The translations under genes were made by a program, and so were the position numbers. A model generated the notes under the pieces. The model did not search any database, was not told the origin of the DNA, and was given only the letters and a program-made list of their open reading frames with translations. From assembly GCA_946811695.1 (NCBI GenBank), contig OX328128.1, positions 79,361,666 to 79,425,665 of the forward strand: DNA of 64,000 nucleotides, read 5' to 3'. The DNA comes from Gonocerus acuteangulatus. Lineage: Eukaryota; Arthropoda; Insecta; Hemiptera; Coreidae. Shown piece after piece: positions 1 through 11,226 of this stretch. Each line of letters opens with the position of its first letter. Positions within the stretch are counted from its first letter, which is position 1.

Positions 1-3000
1 CAAAATAGTTGCCATATCTTGGATACTTACATGACTGATTGGTTAGGTAGATAGGACTCTCAAAATAGTTGCCATATCTTGGATACTTACATGACTGATT
101 GGTTAGGTAGATAGGACTCTCAAAATAGTTGCCATATCTTGGATACTTACATGACTGATTGGTTAAGTAGATAGGACTCTCAAAATAGTTGCCATATCTT
201 GGATACTTACATGACTGATTGGTTAAGTAGATAGGACTCTCAAAATAGTTGCCATATCTTGGATACTTACATGACTGATTGGTTAGGTAGATAGGACTCT
301 CAAAATAGTTGTCATATCTTGGATACTTACATGACTGATTGGTTAAGTAGATAGGACTCTCAAAATAGTTGCCATATCTTGGATACTTACATGACTGATT
401 GGTTAAGTAGATAGGACTCTCAAAATAGTTGCCATATCTTGGATACTTACATGACTGATTGGTTAAGTAGATAGGACTCTCAAAATAGTTGCCATATCTT
501 GGATACTTACATGACTGATTGGTTAAGTAGATAGGACTCTCAAAATAGTTGCCATATCTTGGATACTTACATGACTGATTGGTTAAGTAGATAGGACTCT
601 CAAAATAGTTGCCATATCTTGGATACTTACATGACTGATTGGTTAGGTAGATAGGACTCTCAAAATAGTTGCCATATCTTGGATACTTACATGACTGATT
701 GGTTAGGTAGATAGGACTCTCAAAATAGTTGCCATATCTTGGATACTTACATGACTGATTGGTTAAGTAGATAGGACTCTCAAAATAGTTGCCATATCTT
801 GGATACTTACATGACTGATTGGTTAGGTAGATAGGACTCTCAAAATAGTTGCCATATCTTGGATACTTACATGACTGATTGGTTAGGTAGATAGGACTCT
901 CAAAATAGTTGCCATATCTTGGATACTTACATGACTGATTGGTTAAGTAGATAGGACTCTCAACATAGTTGCCATATCTTGGATACTTACATGACTGATT
1001 GGTTAGGTAGATAGGACTCTCAAAATAGTTGCCATATCTTGGATACTTACATGACTGATTGGTTAGGTAGATAGGACTCTCAAAATAGTTGCCATATCTT
1101 GGATACTTACATGACTGATTGGTTAGGTAGATAGGACTCTCAAAATAGTTGCCATATCTTGGATACTTACATGACTGATTGGTTAGGTAGATAGGACTCT
1201 CAAAATAGTTGCCATATCTTGGATACTTACATGACTGATTGGTTAGGTAGATAGGACTCTCAAAATAGTTGCCATATCTTGGATACTTACATGACTGATT
1301 GGTTAGGTAGATAGGACTCTCAAAATAGTTGCCATATCTTGGATACTTACATGACTGATTGGTTAGGTAGATAGGACTCTCAAAATAGTTGCCATATCTT
1401 GGATACTTACGTGACTGATTGGTTAGGTAGATAGGACTCTCAAAATAGTTGCCATATCTTGGATACTTACATGACTGATTCGTTAGGTAGATAGGACTCT
1501 CAAAATAGTTGCCATATCTTGGATACTTACATGACTGATTGGTTAGGTAGAAAGGACTCTCAAAATAGTTGCCATATCTTGGATACTTACATGACTGATT
1601 GGTTAGGTAGATAGGACTCTCAAAATAGTTGCCATATCTTGGATACTTACATGACTGATTGGTTAGGTAGATAGGACTCTCAAAATAGTTGCCATATCTT
1701 GGATACTTACATGACTGATTGGTTAGGTAGATAGGACTCTCAAAATAGCTGCCATATCTTGGATACTTACATGACTGATTGGTTAGGTAGATAGGACTCT
1801 CAAAATAGTTGCCATATCTTGGATACTTACATGACTGATTGGTTAGGTAGATAGGACTCTCAAAATAGTTGCCATATCTTGGATACTTACATGACTGATT
1901 GGTTAGATAGATAGGACTCTCAAAATAGCTGCCATATCTTGGATACATACATGACTGATTGGTTAGGTAGATAGGACTCTCAAAATAGCTGCCATATCTT
2001 GGATACTTACATGACTGATTGGTTAGGTAGATAGGACTCTCAAAATAGTTGCCATATCTTGGATACTTACATGACTGATTGGTTAGGTAGATAGGACTCT
2101 CAAAATAGTTGCCATATCTTGGATACTTACATGACTGATTGGTTAGGTAGATAGGACTCTCAAAATAGTTGCCATATCTTGGATACTTACATGACTGATT
2201 GGTTAGATAGATAGGACTCTCAAAATAGCTGCCATATCTTGGATAGATACATGACTGATTGGTTAAGTAGATAGGACTCTCAAAATAGTTGCCATATCTT
2301 GGATACTTACATGACTGATTGGTTAGGTAGATAGGACTCTCAAAATAGCTGCCATATCTTGGATACTTACATGACTGATTGGTTAGATAGATAGGACTCT
2401 CAAAATAGTTGCCATATCTTGGATACTTACATGACTGATTGGTTAGGTAGATAGGACTCTCAAAATAGCTGCCATATCTTGGATACTTACATGACTGATT
2501 GGTTAGGTAGATAGGACTCTCAAAATAGTTGCCATATCTTGGATACTTACATGACTGATTGGTTAGATAGATAGGACTCTCAAAATAGTTGCCATATCTT
2601 GGATACTTACATGACTGATTGGTTAAGTAGATAGGACTCTCAAAATAGTTGCCATATCTTGGATACTTACATGACTGATTGGTTAGGTAGATAGGACTCT
2701 CAAAATAGCTGCCATATCTTGGATACTTACATGACTGATTGGTTAGATAGATAGGACTCTCAAAATAGTTGCCATATCTTGGATACTTACATGACTGATT
2801 GGTTAGGTAGATAGGACTCTCAAAATAGCTGCCATATCTTGGATACTTACATGACTGATTGGTTAGATAGATAGGACTCTCAAAATAGTTGTCATATCTT
2901 GGATACTTACATGACTGATTGGTTAGGTAGATAGGACTCTCAAAATAGCTGCCATATCTTGGATACTTACATGACTGATTGGTTAGATAGATAGGACTCT

Positions 3001-3460
3001 CAAAATAGTTGCCATATCTTGGATACTTACATGACTGATTGGTTAGATAGATAGGACTCTCAAAATAGCTGCCATATCTTGGATACTTACATGACTGATT
3101 GGTTAGATAGATAGGACTCTCAAAATAGTTGTCATATCTTGGATACTTACATGACTGATTGGTTAGATAGATAGGACTCTCAAAATAGCTGCCATATCTT
3201 GGATACTTACATGACTGATTGGTTAGATAGATAGGACTCTCAAAATAGTTGCCATATCTTGGATACTTACATGACTGATTGGTTAGGTAGATAGGACTCT
3301 CAAAATAGTTGCCATATCTTGGATACTTACATGACTGATTGGTTAGGTAGATAGGACTCTCAAAATAGTTGCCATATCTTGGATACTTACATGACTGATT
3401 GGTTAGGTAGATAGGACTCTCAAAATAGTTGCCATATCTTGGATACTTACATGACTGATT
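1..3460. repeat. 60-bp satellite array
   Basis: A head-to-tail array of 57 full monomers plus 40 bases of a 58th. Each monomer starts CAAAATAGTTGCC and ends GATAGGACTCT. Copies differ mainly at monomer position 9 (T or C), position 12 (C or T) and positions 46-47 (GG, AG or GA). AG variants cluster on the left, a nearly uniform block lies around 960-1740, and C9 and GA variants dominate on the right. There are no spacers and no length changes, so this is classic satellite DNA kept uniform by unequal exchange. It runs off the left edge and ends abruptly at 3460. Confidence 0.98.
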
Positions 3461-3741
3461 TGGTAGTAAGTGTTAAAGGCGAAGAAACGTAAAGCCGCCG
3501 TAATTTAATTCTATTACTTCCTTCAGTTGTAGCTGGGTGATCGAGGTGTAGTTAATTTTTAACTTTTTCGATTAAAAGAATAACTGCTTCGATCCCTGGT
3601 ATATATACAGGGTTTCTAGTAAGTCGACCCACATCCATCCCGAGGTATTAATTTCGTCAAAACAATCAATTTTAAGCTCATATTGCCTTAACCAAAACTT
3701 TCCCGCTTACAAGATTTTAGGCTTTTTTTTAAAAAAAATAA
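3461..3741. other. unclassified sequence after the satellite
   Basis: Non-repetitive at the scale of this window, with short A and T runs near 3728-3741. No coding or structural signal is visible. Confidence 0.4.
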
Positions 3742-4008
3742 GTATCACGACGTGAAGAAGTCATATTAGCCAGACTACGTATCGGCCACAGTCGTGTGAC
3801 TCACGAGTACCTAATCACTAACAAGGACAAACCGACGTGCCGAACATGTAACTCAAAACTCACAATCAAGCATATACTGACTAACTGCTATTTAAGACAG
3901 AACCTTGATGTACCTATTGACCTGACAGAACTCCTCGGAGATGACAGCCACCACATTGATACAATACTCAAACATTTAAAGGACATAAACATTTACAACA
4001 ACATCTAA
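3742..4008 (+). pseudogene. 3' end of a LINE (Jockey/I-type) ORF2, C-terminal zinc-knuckle region
   Basis: The frame reads RREEVILARLRIGH, then a CRTCN...HILTNC segment (C-x2-C ... H-x4-C), then an acidic tail ending TAA. This is the usual C-terminus of ORF2 in LINEs of the Jockey/I type, which copy themselves by target-primed reverse transcription. Only this end is present, so the element is heavily 5' truncated. A short 3' UTR follows, ending near 4188 in an A-rich (AAATA-like) tail. Two related fragments lie at 31925-32071 (+) and 60148-60702 (-). The clade is inferred from the motif only. Confidence 0.75.
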
Positions 4009-4424
4009 GTAAATACCAAGTCAAAATATCTGGTTAAAATATTTTAAAATTATTATATAAGAACATCAACTGTTTTAGGGAATATGCTCGACTAAACCTA
4101 CTTTACATCGCCCTCTACTGAAAAGACCGAAAAAATGCACTTCGCCATAAGATGCGGTGCGATAAATAAATAAAATAAAAAAAATAAGTGACTCCTGCTT
4201 AGGTTTTGGGTATTTTTTTATATCTAGCATTCCAGATGAATGTTTTTATTGTGTTTGTATTCAATGCATTCAGAATGGACTATTAATTAAATAAAACTAT
4301 CAATTTTTTATAACACTACGGATGGTAGGACCCATTTTAACGGCCTTAATACAATGAAAACTGCCCAAGTTAGAAATGCACGAATAATTGAGAGGGTATT
4401 ATTAGGTTCTTGACAAAATTTTAA

Positions 4425-5439
4425 CCCCTTCAGTTCCGATTTTTTATTTCTTGATAAAAATATTTTATTTTTCTGTCATTGTTGTGTATTGCTCTTGTGA
4501 AGATTTCAGATTTTTTTTCAGAATTTTATGGTTGACCTGACAGGATTAATGTAATGTCCAGTATACTGGACATTGGTTGTCAAGCAAAATATAATTTGTG
4601 GGGAAAAAAATTCAAAATTTGGAAATATTAAACATATAGAAAATTAAAGCAGTAATTTATTAACCATTTAAAATAAATTAATTCAGAAAAAATTAATTTG
4701 AAAAATTATTAGTAAATATTATTGTAAAAGTTCAAATATAATAAGGTATTGTAAAAATAGATAAGAATTTTAGACAAGAAAATGTTGTCAGCGCACAGTA
4801 ATAATGAAAATGAAATATTTTCATAGTCTAGTCTCAAAAAGAGATAATTGATTATTTAAAAAAAAAAATTAATAAGAATAATTTTTTTGAAAATCGTGTG
4901 AACGGACCGACGATACTTTTGAATGGTTTGGGTGCCTTTTTGCCCATACCATTAAAAAAAGTTATCCATTATTATGGTACTCCAAAAAACAATTCTGACA
5001 ACATAAAACAAAATATTTGAAATATAGATACAAGATATTGTTACATCAATGGGGGTTGACTTCCCATGTACAATATACTGGACATAGATGTTCAAAAATT
5101 CATAGAAACTTTATTGATAAAATTGAACTTTAAAGAGTTTAAAAAGATCATGAACATTAAATTTGGAGCTGTTTTATACAATAAACAGAAACAATTTGGA
5201 CTAAATACGTAAAGAAAAGTCACTGAGCTTTAGAATCCATGACTGCACGTGGTGTAGCAGAGATGATTTTACACATAATCTTTCAAAATCAAATGGAACC
5301 AATTTATATTAGATGTCAAGTGGAAGACAAATACATAGAGCTTCAAACCAAAGTGGTAGTAAACGTCTATCGACCATAGGCGGTGTGATACAAAGGAAAG
5401 AAGTTATGTCCAGCCGGCTGGAGAATGGAATTGAACGGG
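4425..5439. mobile_element. non-autonomous piggyBac-type element flanked by TTAA
   Basis: The left end reads TTAA then CCCCTTCAGTTCC. The right end is GGAATTGAACGGG then TTAA, so the termini match as inverted repeats at 11 of 13 positions. TTAA duplications lie at 4421-4424 and 5440-5443. About 1 kb lies between, AT-rich and without a recognisable transposase. A 22-bp perfect palindrome (4553-4574) and related half sites (about 5078-5090 and 5404-5421) lie inside. TTAA targeting and CCC-starting ends are typical of piggyBac; the superfamily is inferred from the ends alone. Confidence 0.7.
4553..4574. repeat. 22-bp perfect palindrome inside the piggyBac-type element
   Basis: The core TGTCCAGTATACTGGACA reads the same on both strands. 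ATATACTGGACAT recurs near 5078, and TGTCCAGCCGGCTGGA near the right end. The repeats could be subterminal binding sites for a transposase; that role is inferred. Confidence 0.6.
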
Positions 5440-5443
5440 TTAA

Positions 5444-5971
5444 GAGCCTAAAAGTTTGCCCATATAGTTTGGCCTAAAGGATGCCAAGTTGATATAATTT
5501 TCAAGCCGGTATCCAGTGCACTATCACCTTACAATATTTATTATTCATGTTAATGGAGAGCTGTAGGAAATTCGCTATTTGAAACGACCGCAAAGTGTTT
5601 ACGATGCGACGAGACAGGTTGGAGTTATTTTTAGAATGAAACTGGAGAGAGAAAGGACACAGTATTTGTGGACAGCCAGAAATATATACATGCGATCTTT
5701 CTCCTTTCAGCTAAATACTCCATCACTTTCACGCCAATACTAGGGACATGTCCCGCCACGCAGGAGCTGCGTAAGTAAACACATTCCTCGAAAAGGTCAA
5801 TCTCGCAGAAACTCGGCCAACTTAGCGCGTTTCCGTATGAACAAGAGTGCCATTGTGTACGTACTGACAACTTACAATAGCGGGAATCACTCACCCGTCC
5901 TTTTCGACTTTTGCTCGGAAAGGACTATCTTGTATTAAAAGCAAATTAATTTTACTGTTAAAACTAATTAT
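5444..5971. other. unclassified, with a family C start fragment
   Basis: Mostly unrecognised. About 5754-5795 resembles the start of family C (CACGCAGGAGCTGCGTAA, compare 44870). The short open frames on the minus strand show no known domain. Confidence 0.35.
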
Positions 5972-6054
5972 AAAAGTCCGACTCGCAGGAACTGTATGAT
6001 CATAGATAGCGTGATTTCTGCGTTCTCCATGGTAAAAATTGTAAAGGAATTGAC

Positions 6055-6085
<31 letters not shown>

Positions 6086-6378
6086 GTAAATATTAGTCAA
6101 AAAAATTAAATCCGAGAAGCAAGATTCCAGGCACCACAAAAAGAAACTTACAGTATCCTAAGCGGAAATTACTCCTTCCTACTTCACAAAGTTCTCTCTA
6201 GTAATCAAATGCAAATACGTTTTTATTTTCTAAACTTGTTTTACTAAAATATTCATTTTAGAGTTTAAATGTAATTCAAAAAAGAACAAGCAATTATATA
6301 CGAATACTTCCTGAGCTTCAAACGTAACCAAAATTTGAATATCATCATTTGGACGAATCTCAAATATGTAGAAAATAT
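5972..6378 (-). mobile_element. family A repeat, tail half (split copy)
   Basis: Begins with AAAAGTCCGACTCGCAGGAACTG, the tail of family A read in reverse, and continues into the family A body, for example CCAAAATTTGAATAT, compare 21440. A run of about 29 T lies at 6057-6085. The copy breaks off at an ATAT (6375-6378) and resumes at 11227 after a 4.85-kb insert. Family A is non-coding and of unknown class. Confidence 0.7.
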
Positions 6379-6602
6379 CGTCGATACAAATGAAAACTAA
6401 CGAATGTGAAAATCACCACTTTCAAGAGTGAAAATACTTTTATTTATTACCTTGCTTTTGGGCAGGCAAATAGTCGGCAGATTCTACCTTTTGACAGTGG
6501 TAACATCCTCCTTTCACTGTGTGAGCTTAGATTCGAGAGTTTGCCATCCGTCAGTCCAACAGCAATCATTAAAGATTTAAAATGAAAATCTTTAATAGGT
6601 TT

Positions 6603-6800
6603 AAAGTCTCCCGGTAGCCGTGAGCGTTAAGGCGTGAGCACTTATCACTCCGTGCCAATGGTCGTGGGTTCGATTCCCACTAGGGGTGGTGGCTTTTCTT
6701 TCGAAAAAAAAAAGGCATCAGCCATATCCTGGCTAGAAAAGAGTAGATAACCCGTCCCAAAATTCGTAGTTAATAATGAATGCATGAATGAATAGCCTTT
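6603..6800 (+). mobile_element. tRNA-headed SINE, type B
   Basis: The head has an A-box-like GGTAGCCGTGAGCGTTAAGG and a strong B box within GTGGGTTCGATTCCCAC, so it could be transcribed by RNA polymerase III. The body continues past GGTGGTGGCTTTTCTTTCG and ends near AATAGCCTTTATTG at the TAA repeats. The acceptor arms do not pair as in a working tRNA. Degenerate relatives are at 12725-12830 (+) and 56730-56830 (-). Confidence 0.65.
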
Positions 6801-6809
6801 ATTGTGCGA

Positions 6810-7134
6810 TATTAATAATAATATAATAATAATAATAAAGCCAATACTTATTTGATAATCATAATAACAATAATAATGCTTCTTTGATAATAATAGTAGA
6901 TAATAACAATAATAATGCTTCTTTGATAATAATAGTAGATAATAACAATAATAATGCTTCTTTGATAATAATAGTAGATAATAACAATAATAATAGTAAT
7001 ACTTGTTTGATAATAATGATAATACTTCTCTTTGTGACTATAATGAAAACAATAATAACAATGATAAATGTCTTTTTATAATAATAATAACAATATTAAT
7101 ACTTCTTTTAATAATAATAATAATAATAATAAAG
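6810..7134. repeat. (TAA)n-rich microsatellite with a 45-bp sub-repeat
   Basis: Runs of TAA/AAT dominate, with a unit containing GATAATAATAGTAGATAATAACAA repeated in tandem around 6885-6990 as three copies about 45 bp apart. It forms the 5' flank of the R4/Dong-like retrotransposon. Confidence 0.8.
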
Positions 7135-7391
7135 GCAGGGAGCGACTGAAACGCGCAGTTGTTTGGGGCTTTACGAACCCCCCTTTCCGAGTACAGTACA
7201 CTGCACACATAACACACACAGTACACTAAACACTTACACTGACATAAGGTCACCTACAGTACACACCCCAGGGTCACCTTCCCTGGGTGCTAAACCTGGC
7301 AGTAGGTATAAAATGCACAACCCATTAACAATGGTGAAAAGGAAAGAAAAAGCCTCGGACGAATCTGGAGTGAGGGCTGCTCCGGAGGGAA

Positions 7392-7975
7392 TTGATTGTC
7401 AGCCCTCGACATCGGCAGGCAGTGCGAGCGGTGCCCGCACCGATGCCGTATCGGCCCTTAAGACCAAGGCCAACGAAAACGGTTATGTTGAGCACCGAAT
7501 CAGGTTCTGACTTGAGCTTGGAGGAGAGTGATTCTTCTCCCGCTCCTGTTAGACAAAGGCCAAGATGTACGCAGAAACGCATAAAATGGACAAAAGACAT
7601 GCATATTGCAGTTATGCGAGCGTACTATCTGGCCACGAAATGTGAAACTGGCCAGATATCGTCTACACTAGACGATTAGAGCAGTATTGGAACGAGTTTT
7701 ATCCTGATATAAGGCTAACGTCTCAAAACCTTGCAGACCGGATCAGACGTATTTTACGCACCGGTAAAGTTCTGAAAGGGTTTGAGCTAGAAAAGATAAA
7801 ACACGAACTTCAAAGTATTACAGAATACATTCCAGCTGAAGTTGAGACGATTGAAATCGAACACGAACCAACTTCAGTACCTGAGGATATAGACAATTCA
7901 GCAGATGGTGACACTGACAAGAATGAAGAGGTATTGTCCAAGCTTAATGACCTACTAATGTCCCACTATATCTAA
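7392..7975 (+). pseudogene. N-terminal region of the R4/Dong-like ORF
   Basis: The frame contains RIKWTKDMHIAVMRAYY, then, after a shift near 7670, RLEQYWNEFYPDIRLTSQNL, a tryptophan-spaced helical region like a Myb-type DNA-binding domain. It ends at a stop at about 7973. The reading then shifts frame into PFHNRPLIPRVPYNKKAF before the part starting at 8054. At least two frameshifts separate this part from the reverse transcriptase. The Myb-like reading is inferred from residue spacing. Confidence 0.6.
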
Positions 7976-8053
7976 TATCATGGTATCCCGTTTCATAACC
8001 GACCACTGATCCCGCGTGTTCCATATAACAAGAAGGCTTTCAGTGCTGTAAGA

Positions 8054-10900
8054 ATGGTGAACAAAATCCTGGAAACACATGCTGAATCAATACAGGATAT
8101 TGATGACATTCGTCATCTTATTTATTCAGCTGCGAAAGATGTTACTTGCTTCTTGGGCATTGGATGTGATAAAACACCAAACCAAGACGATAGAGGTGGT
8201 AAGAAAACGCAAACCATACCTCCCTGGAGGAGAAGTTTGGAGAACAAGATAGCGGAACTCCGTCGAAGGATTGGTGTTATAACAAACTACCTCCAGAGCC
8301 CAGGAACAGCAAGTAACAAGCTCAAAGCTAAAGTAGATGAGATAATTGTACTACACATCGGCATGATTGAGGAAAAGGTTTTACCAGAAACACTGTCTAC
8401 GTACTTGGACAAGCAAAAGCAGAAATTGGCAGTATACGCCAACCGAGTACCTCGATACAGTAAAGCGTTCCTCCGCCACTCACTCTTTAGTACACAAGAA
8501 ATGGATTTTTACAGAATGTTAAGCAAAAGTAGCAATGAGCCAAACCGTGATCCTCGAAATGTGAAAATTGATGAAACGGTAAATTTCTGGGCCAATATAT
8601 GGTAAGTTCCTGATGCTCATAGTAATATTGAAACATGGATGCCTGACATATCGGGAACTCTGCAGAACATCAGTCAAATAGAGGATTGCAGCATAACTAT
8701 AGATGACATAGCAAAATCCGTTAAAAAACTTCATAATTGGAAGGCTCCTGGTCGTGATGGTATTCACAATTATTGGCTAAAATATTTAGACAATTTACAT
8801 GAACCATTCGCTCGCTGTTACCAAGAAATGCTTGTAGGTACTAAGACAATACCAAGTGACTTTGCTGAGGGTGTGACAGACATGATTCCAAAGAAAGAAG
8901 GTGAACCGCTCGAACCCAATGACTACAGACCTATAACATGCTTAAACGGAGTCTATAAGCTCTTTACATCTATTATCTCTAACAAGATCCAAGATCACAT
9001 CACACAAAATGAATTACTAGCTCCCGAGCAGCTAGGCTGTAGAAGTGGTTATAAAGGATGTAAAGAGCTGTTAGTAATAGACTCGTTTATTGCATCTCAG
9101 GCCTCAGCCAAACAGCGAAGTCTATCGATGGCATGGATCGACTACAAGAAAGCTTTCGATTCGGTTCCTCACTCCTGGTTAATCGAGGTGTTAAAAATTT
9201 ATAAAGTCGTTAATAATGCAAGTGACCTTTTATCACGCATCATGGCCACGTGGAAAACCAAGCTTACCTTTGGAAAGAGACAACATACTGTGGAAAGCGA
9301 AACGATAAAAATACAAAGGGGAATATATCAAGGCGATAGCCTGAGTCCTTTGTGGTTTTGCTTGTCCCTGAACCCCTTGAGCCAGTTGCTGCGTGAACCA
9401 GGATATCTCACAGTCTATACATGGACGATCTGAAATTGTACGCAAAGAATGCTTTCAAACTGGAGAGCATGATAAGCATTGTGCGAAATTTCAGTAACAC
9501 CATTCGAATGTGCTTTGGTTTAGATAAGTGTGCTGTGCTACATGTTACAAAAGGACGCACAGTATCCACTGAAAACATAGCACTTTCGGATGGGGACCAT
9601 GTACGTGAATTGGGGGAATCTGAAACGTATAAGTACCTTGGCATCCAACAGCACCTTAAGATCTGCCACAAAAATGTTAAGGAGGAGCTTAAAAATAAGT
9701 TTTTAAAACGGCTGCGGTTAGTTTTAAGAAGTTATCTGCATGGAAAATACAAAGTAAAAGCTATTAACACCTGGGTAATACCTTCATTGACGTATAGTTT
9801 CGGTGTGATAAAGTGGTCAGATACATCACTACGGGATTTGGATCGACTCATTCGAACTGAAATGACTAAAGCACGCATGGACCATCCAACATCTTCAATG
9901 GCAAGGCTGTATTTGCCACGGAAAAAAGGTGGCCTTGGCCTCATCAATATTGAACATTTATGTAGATCTCAAGAAAGTAATCTGAGGCATTGTATGAGAT
10001 CGAGTGAGAGCCATCTTTTTAACGAAATCGTTAAACTGGACGAGAATTATACAGCCTTGAAATTGAAGATAATTAATGAACCGGATCTAAGGATAGATTT
10101 GGATCGCCTTTTTGAATGGCAAACGAAAGAACTCCACGGGCGATATTACAGTCGTTTATTTGATCCGGAGGTGCAGACGACGTTGTCGGTAGCATGGTTG
10201 ACTTCTGGTCGGCTATTTTCGGAAACTGAGGGTTTCGTAATAGCCATCCAGGACCAAGTAATTGCAACACGATCCTACCGACGACACGTTTTAAAAGATA
10301 TTAGTATTACGGACAAGTGCAGATTATGTAACAAGGCGTATGAGTCGATTCAACACGTGACGGCAGGCTGCGAAATTCTTGCGGGATCTGATTACCTTCA
10401 GAGACACAACAATGTTGCCAAGATATACCATCAGGCAATAGCAGAAAAGTTCGGCATTATAGAAAGTACGGTACCGTAATATCGCTACGTCCCGCAAAGA
10501 CTACTAGAAAATGATGGAATTAAAATCTACTGGGACGAAGCTATGATTACGGGCCGAACTGTTCACCATAATAAACCAGATATTCTCATCATCGACAAGC
10601 ATAATAAGACTGCTGATATAATTGATATCTCAGTGCCGAATGATGAGAATATCCGGAAAGCATATGCCAAAAAAGCTGCGAAAATATCAAGACTTGGCCA
10701 TTGAGTTAAAAGATCTCTATAAATTAGATTCCGCAAGAGTTACTGCAGTTATCATTTCCACCAATGGTTTGATACCGAACACTACAGTAAGTGCCACCAA
10801 ATACCTGAAATTATCAGAGGAGCACTTAATACTATCCCAGCAAGCAGTTCTACTCGACACAGCTCGAATCGTAAGAAAATTTCTTAATGCCCATAATTAG
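8054..10900 (+). pseudogene. R4/Dong-like reverse transcriptase and restriction-like endonuclease
   Basis: Reverse transcriptase motifs appear in order: WKAPGRDGIHNYWL, DYRPITCLNGVYKL, WIDYKKAFDSVPHSWL (catalytic Asp), GIYQGDSLSPLWF and YMDDLKLYA (catalytic Asp pair). A zinc knuckle follows at about 10318-10371 (CRLC...H...C, C-x2-C-x7-H-x4-C). The endonuclease then shows NKPDILIID...IIDISVPND, a PD-(D/E)xK pattern. Damage includes an in-frame TAA at about 8603, a frameshift or deletion just before YMDD (about 9415), another in-frame TAA at about 10477 and a frameshift near 10680. The copy cannot make an intact protein. Both domains are recognisable and typical of the R4 group. Confidence 0.85.
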
Positions 10901-11011
10901 TGCCTAAATAAAAAAACATTTAAAAAAAATAAAAATAATTCTTTTTACTGGTTGGAACTATCCCCCAGTAAAAATATTCTCCAGTAATCTGAGAGACCCC
11001 ACCCCCCCCCC

Positions 11012-11045
11012 ATAATAATAATAATTACGATAATAATAATACTTC
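11012..11045. repeat. (TAA)n at the 3' side of the R4/Dong-like element
   Basis: ATAATAATAATAATT and GATAATAATAAT follow a C-run. They match the TAA repeats on the 5' side, consistent with integration into one TAA microsatellite. Confidence 0.7.
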
Positions 11046-11226
11046 TTTGCTGAAAATAAATTCTTCCGCACAGGCCTCCCTTTTCGGGGTATTGGTCTAC
11101 GCTTTCCATGAGTGACCAGTTCTACCTGACCAGTTCTACCAGTTAATAATAATGGACGTTACAATTTAAATAAATAAAATGAAAAATGCGTTTGTTCACA
11201 TTCGATACTTTGCATTTGTATCGACG

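Larger units (their letters stand above)
7135..11010 (+). mobile_element. R4/Dong-like non-LTR retrotransposon (degenerate)
   Basis: A near-full-length element with one original reading frame: an N-terminal DNA-binding region, reverse transcriptase, a zinc knuckle, and a restriction-like endonuclease at the C-terminus. This order marks the R2/R4 group, which nick a target and copy RNA in place. TAA repeats flank both sides (6810-7134 and 11012-11045), and Dong of Bombyx is known to sit in TAA repeats. The 5' boundary is set by the end of the TAA repeat. The 3' end is either the A-rich tract near 10935 or the TAA repeat at 11012. Confidence 0.75.
6379..11226. mobile_element. 4.85-kb TIR-flanked insert within family A
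   Basis: Both ends begin with CGTCGATACAAATG in inverted orientation, followed after 8 unlike bases by CGAATGTGAA. That makes a 32-bp TIR with a variable centre. ATAT occurs at both junctions (6375-6378 and 11227-11230). Uninterrupted family A copies have a single ATAT at this point (near 28187). The insert holds a SINE, TAA repeats and the R4/Dong-like element, which presumably arrived later. No transposase belonging to this TIR element is seen, so its superfamily is unknown. Confidence 0.65.

Noticed and set aside
1..3460. CRISPR-like regular repeat array
   Set aside because: Repeats are directly head-to-tail without spacers and the context is a eukaryotic transposon-rich region; it is satellite DNA.
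6603..6695. Functional tRNA genes at 6603 and 23156
   Set aside because: The B boxes are good, but the acceptor arms do not pair and both continue into a SINE body or tail.
7163..7600. 115-residue plus-strand and 91-residue minus-strand frames at the start of the R4-like element
   Set aside because: They overlap the N-terminal coding frame (7392 onward) without domains; the plus frame may include the 5' UTR of the element.
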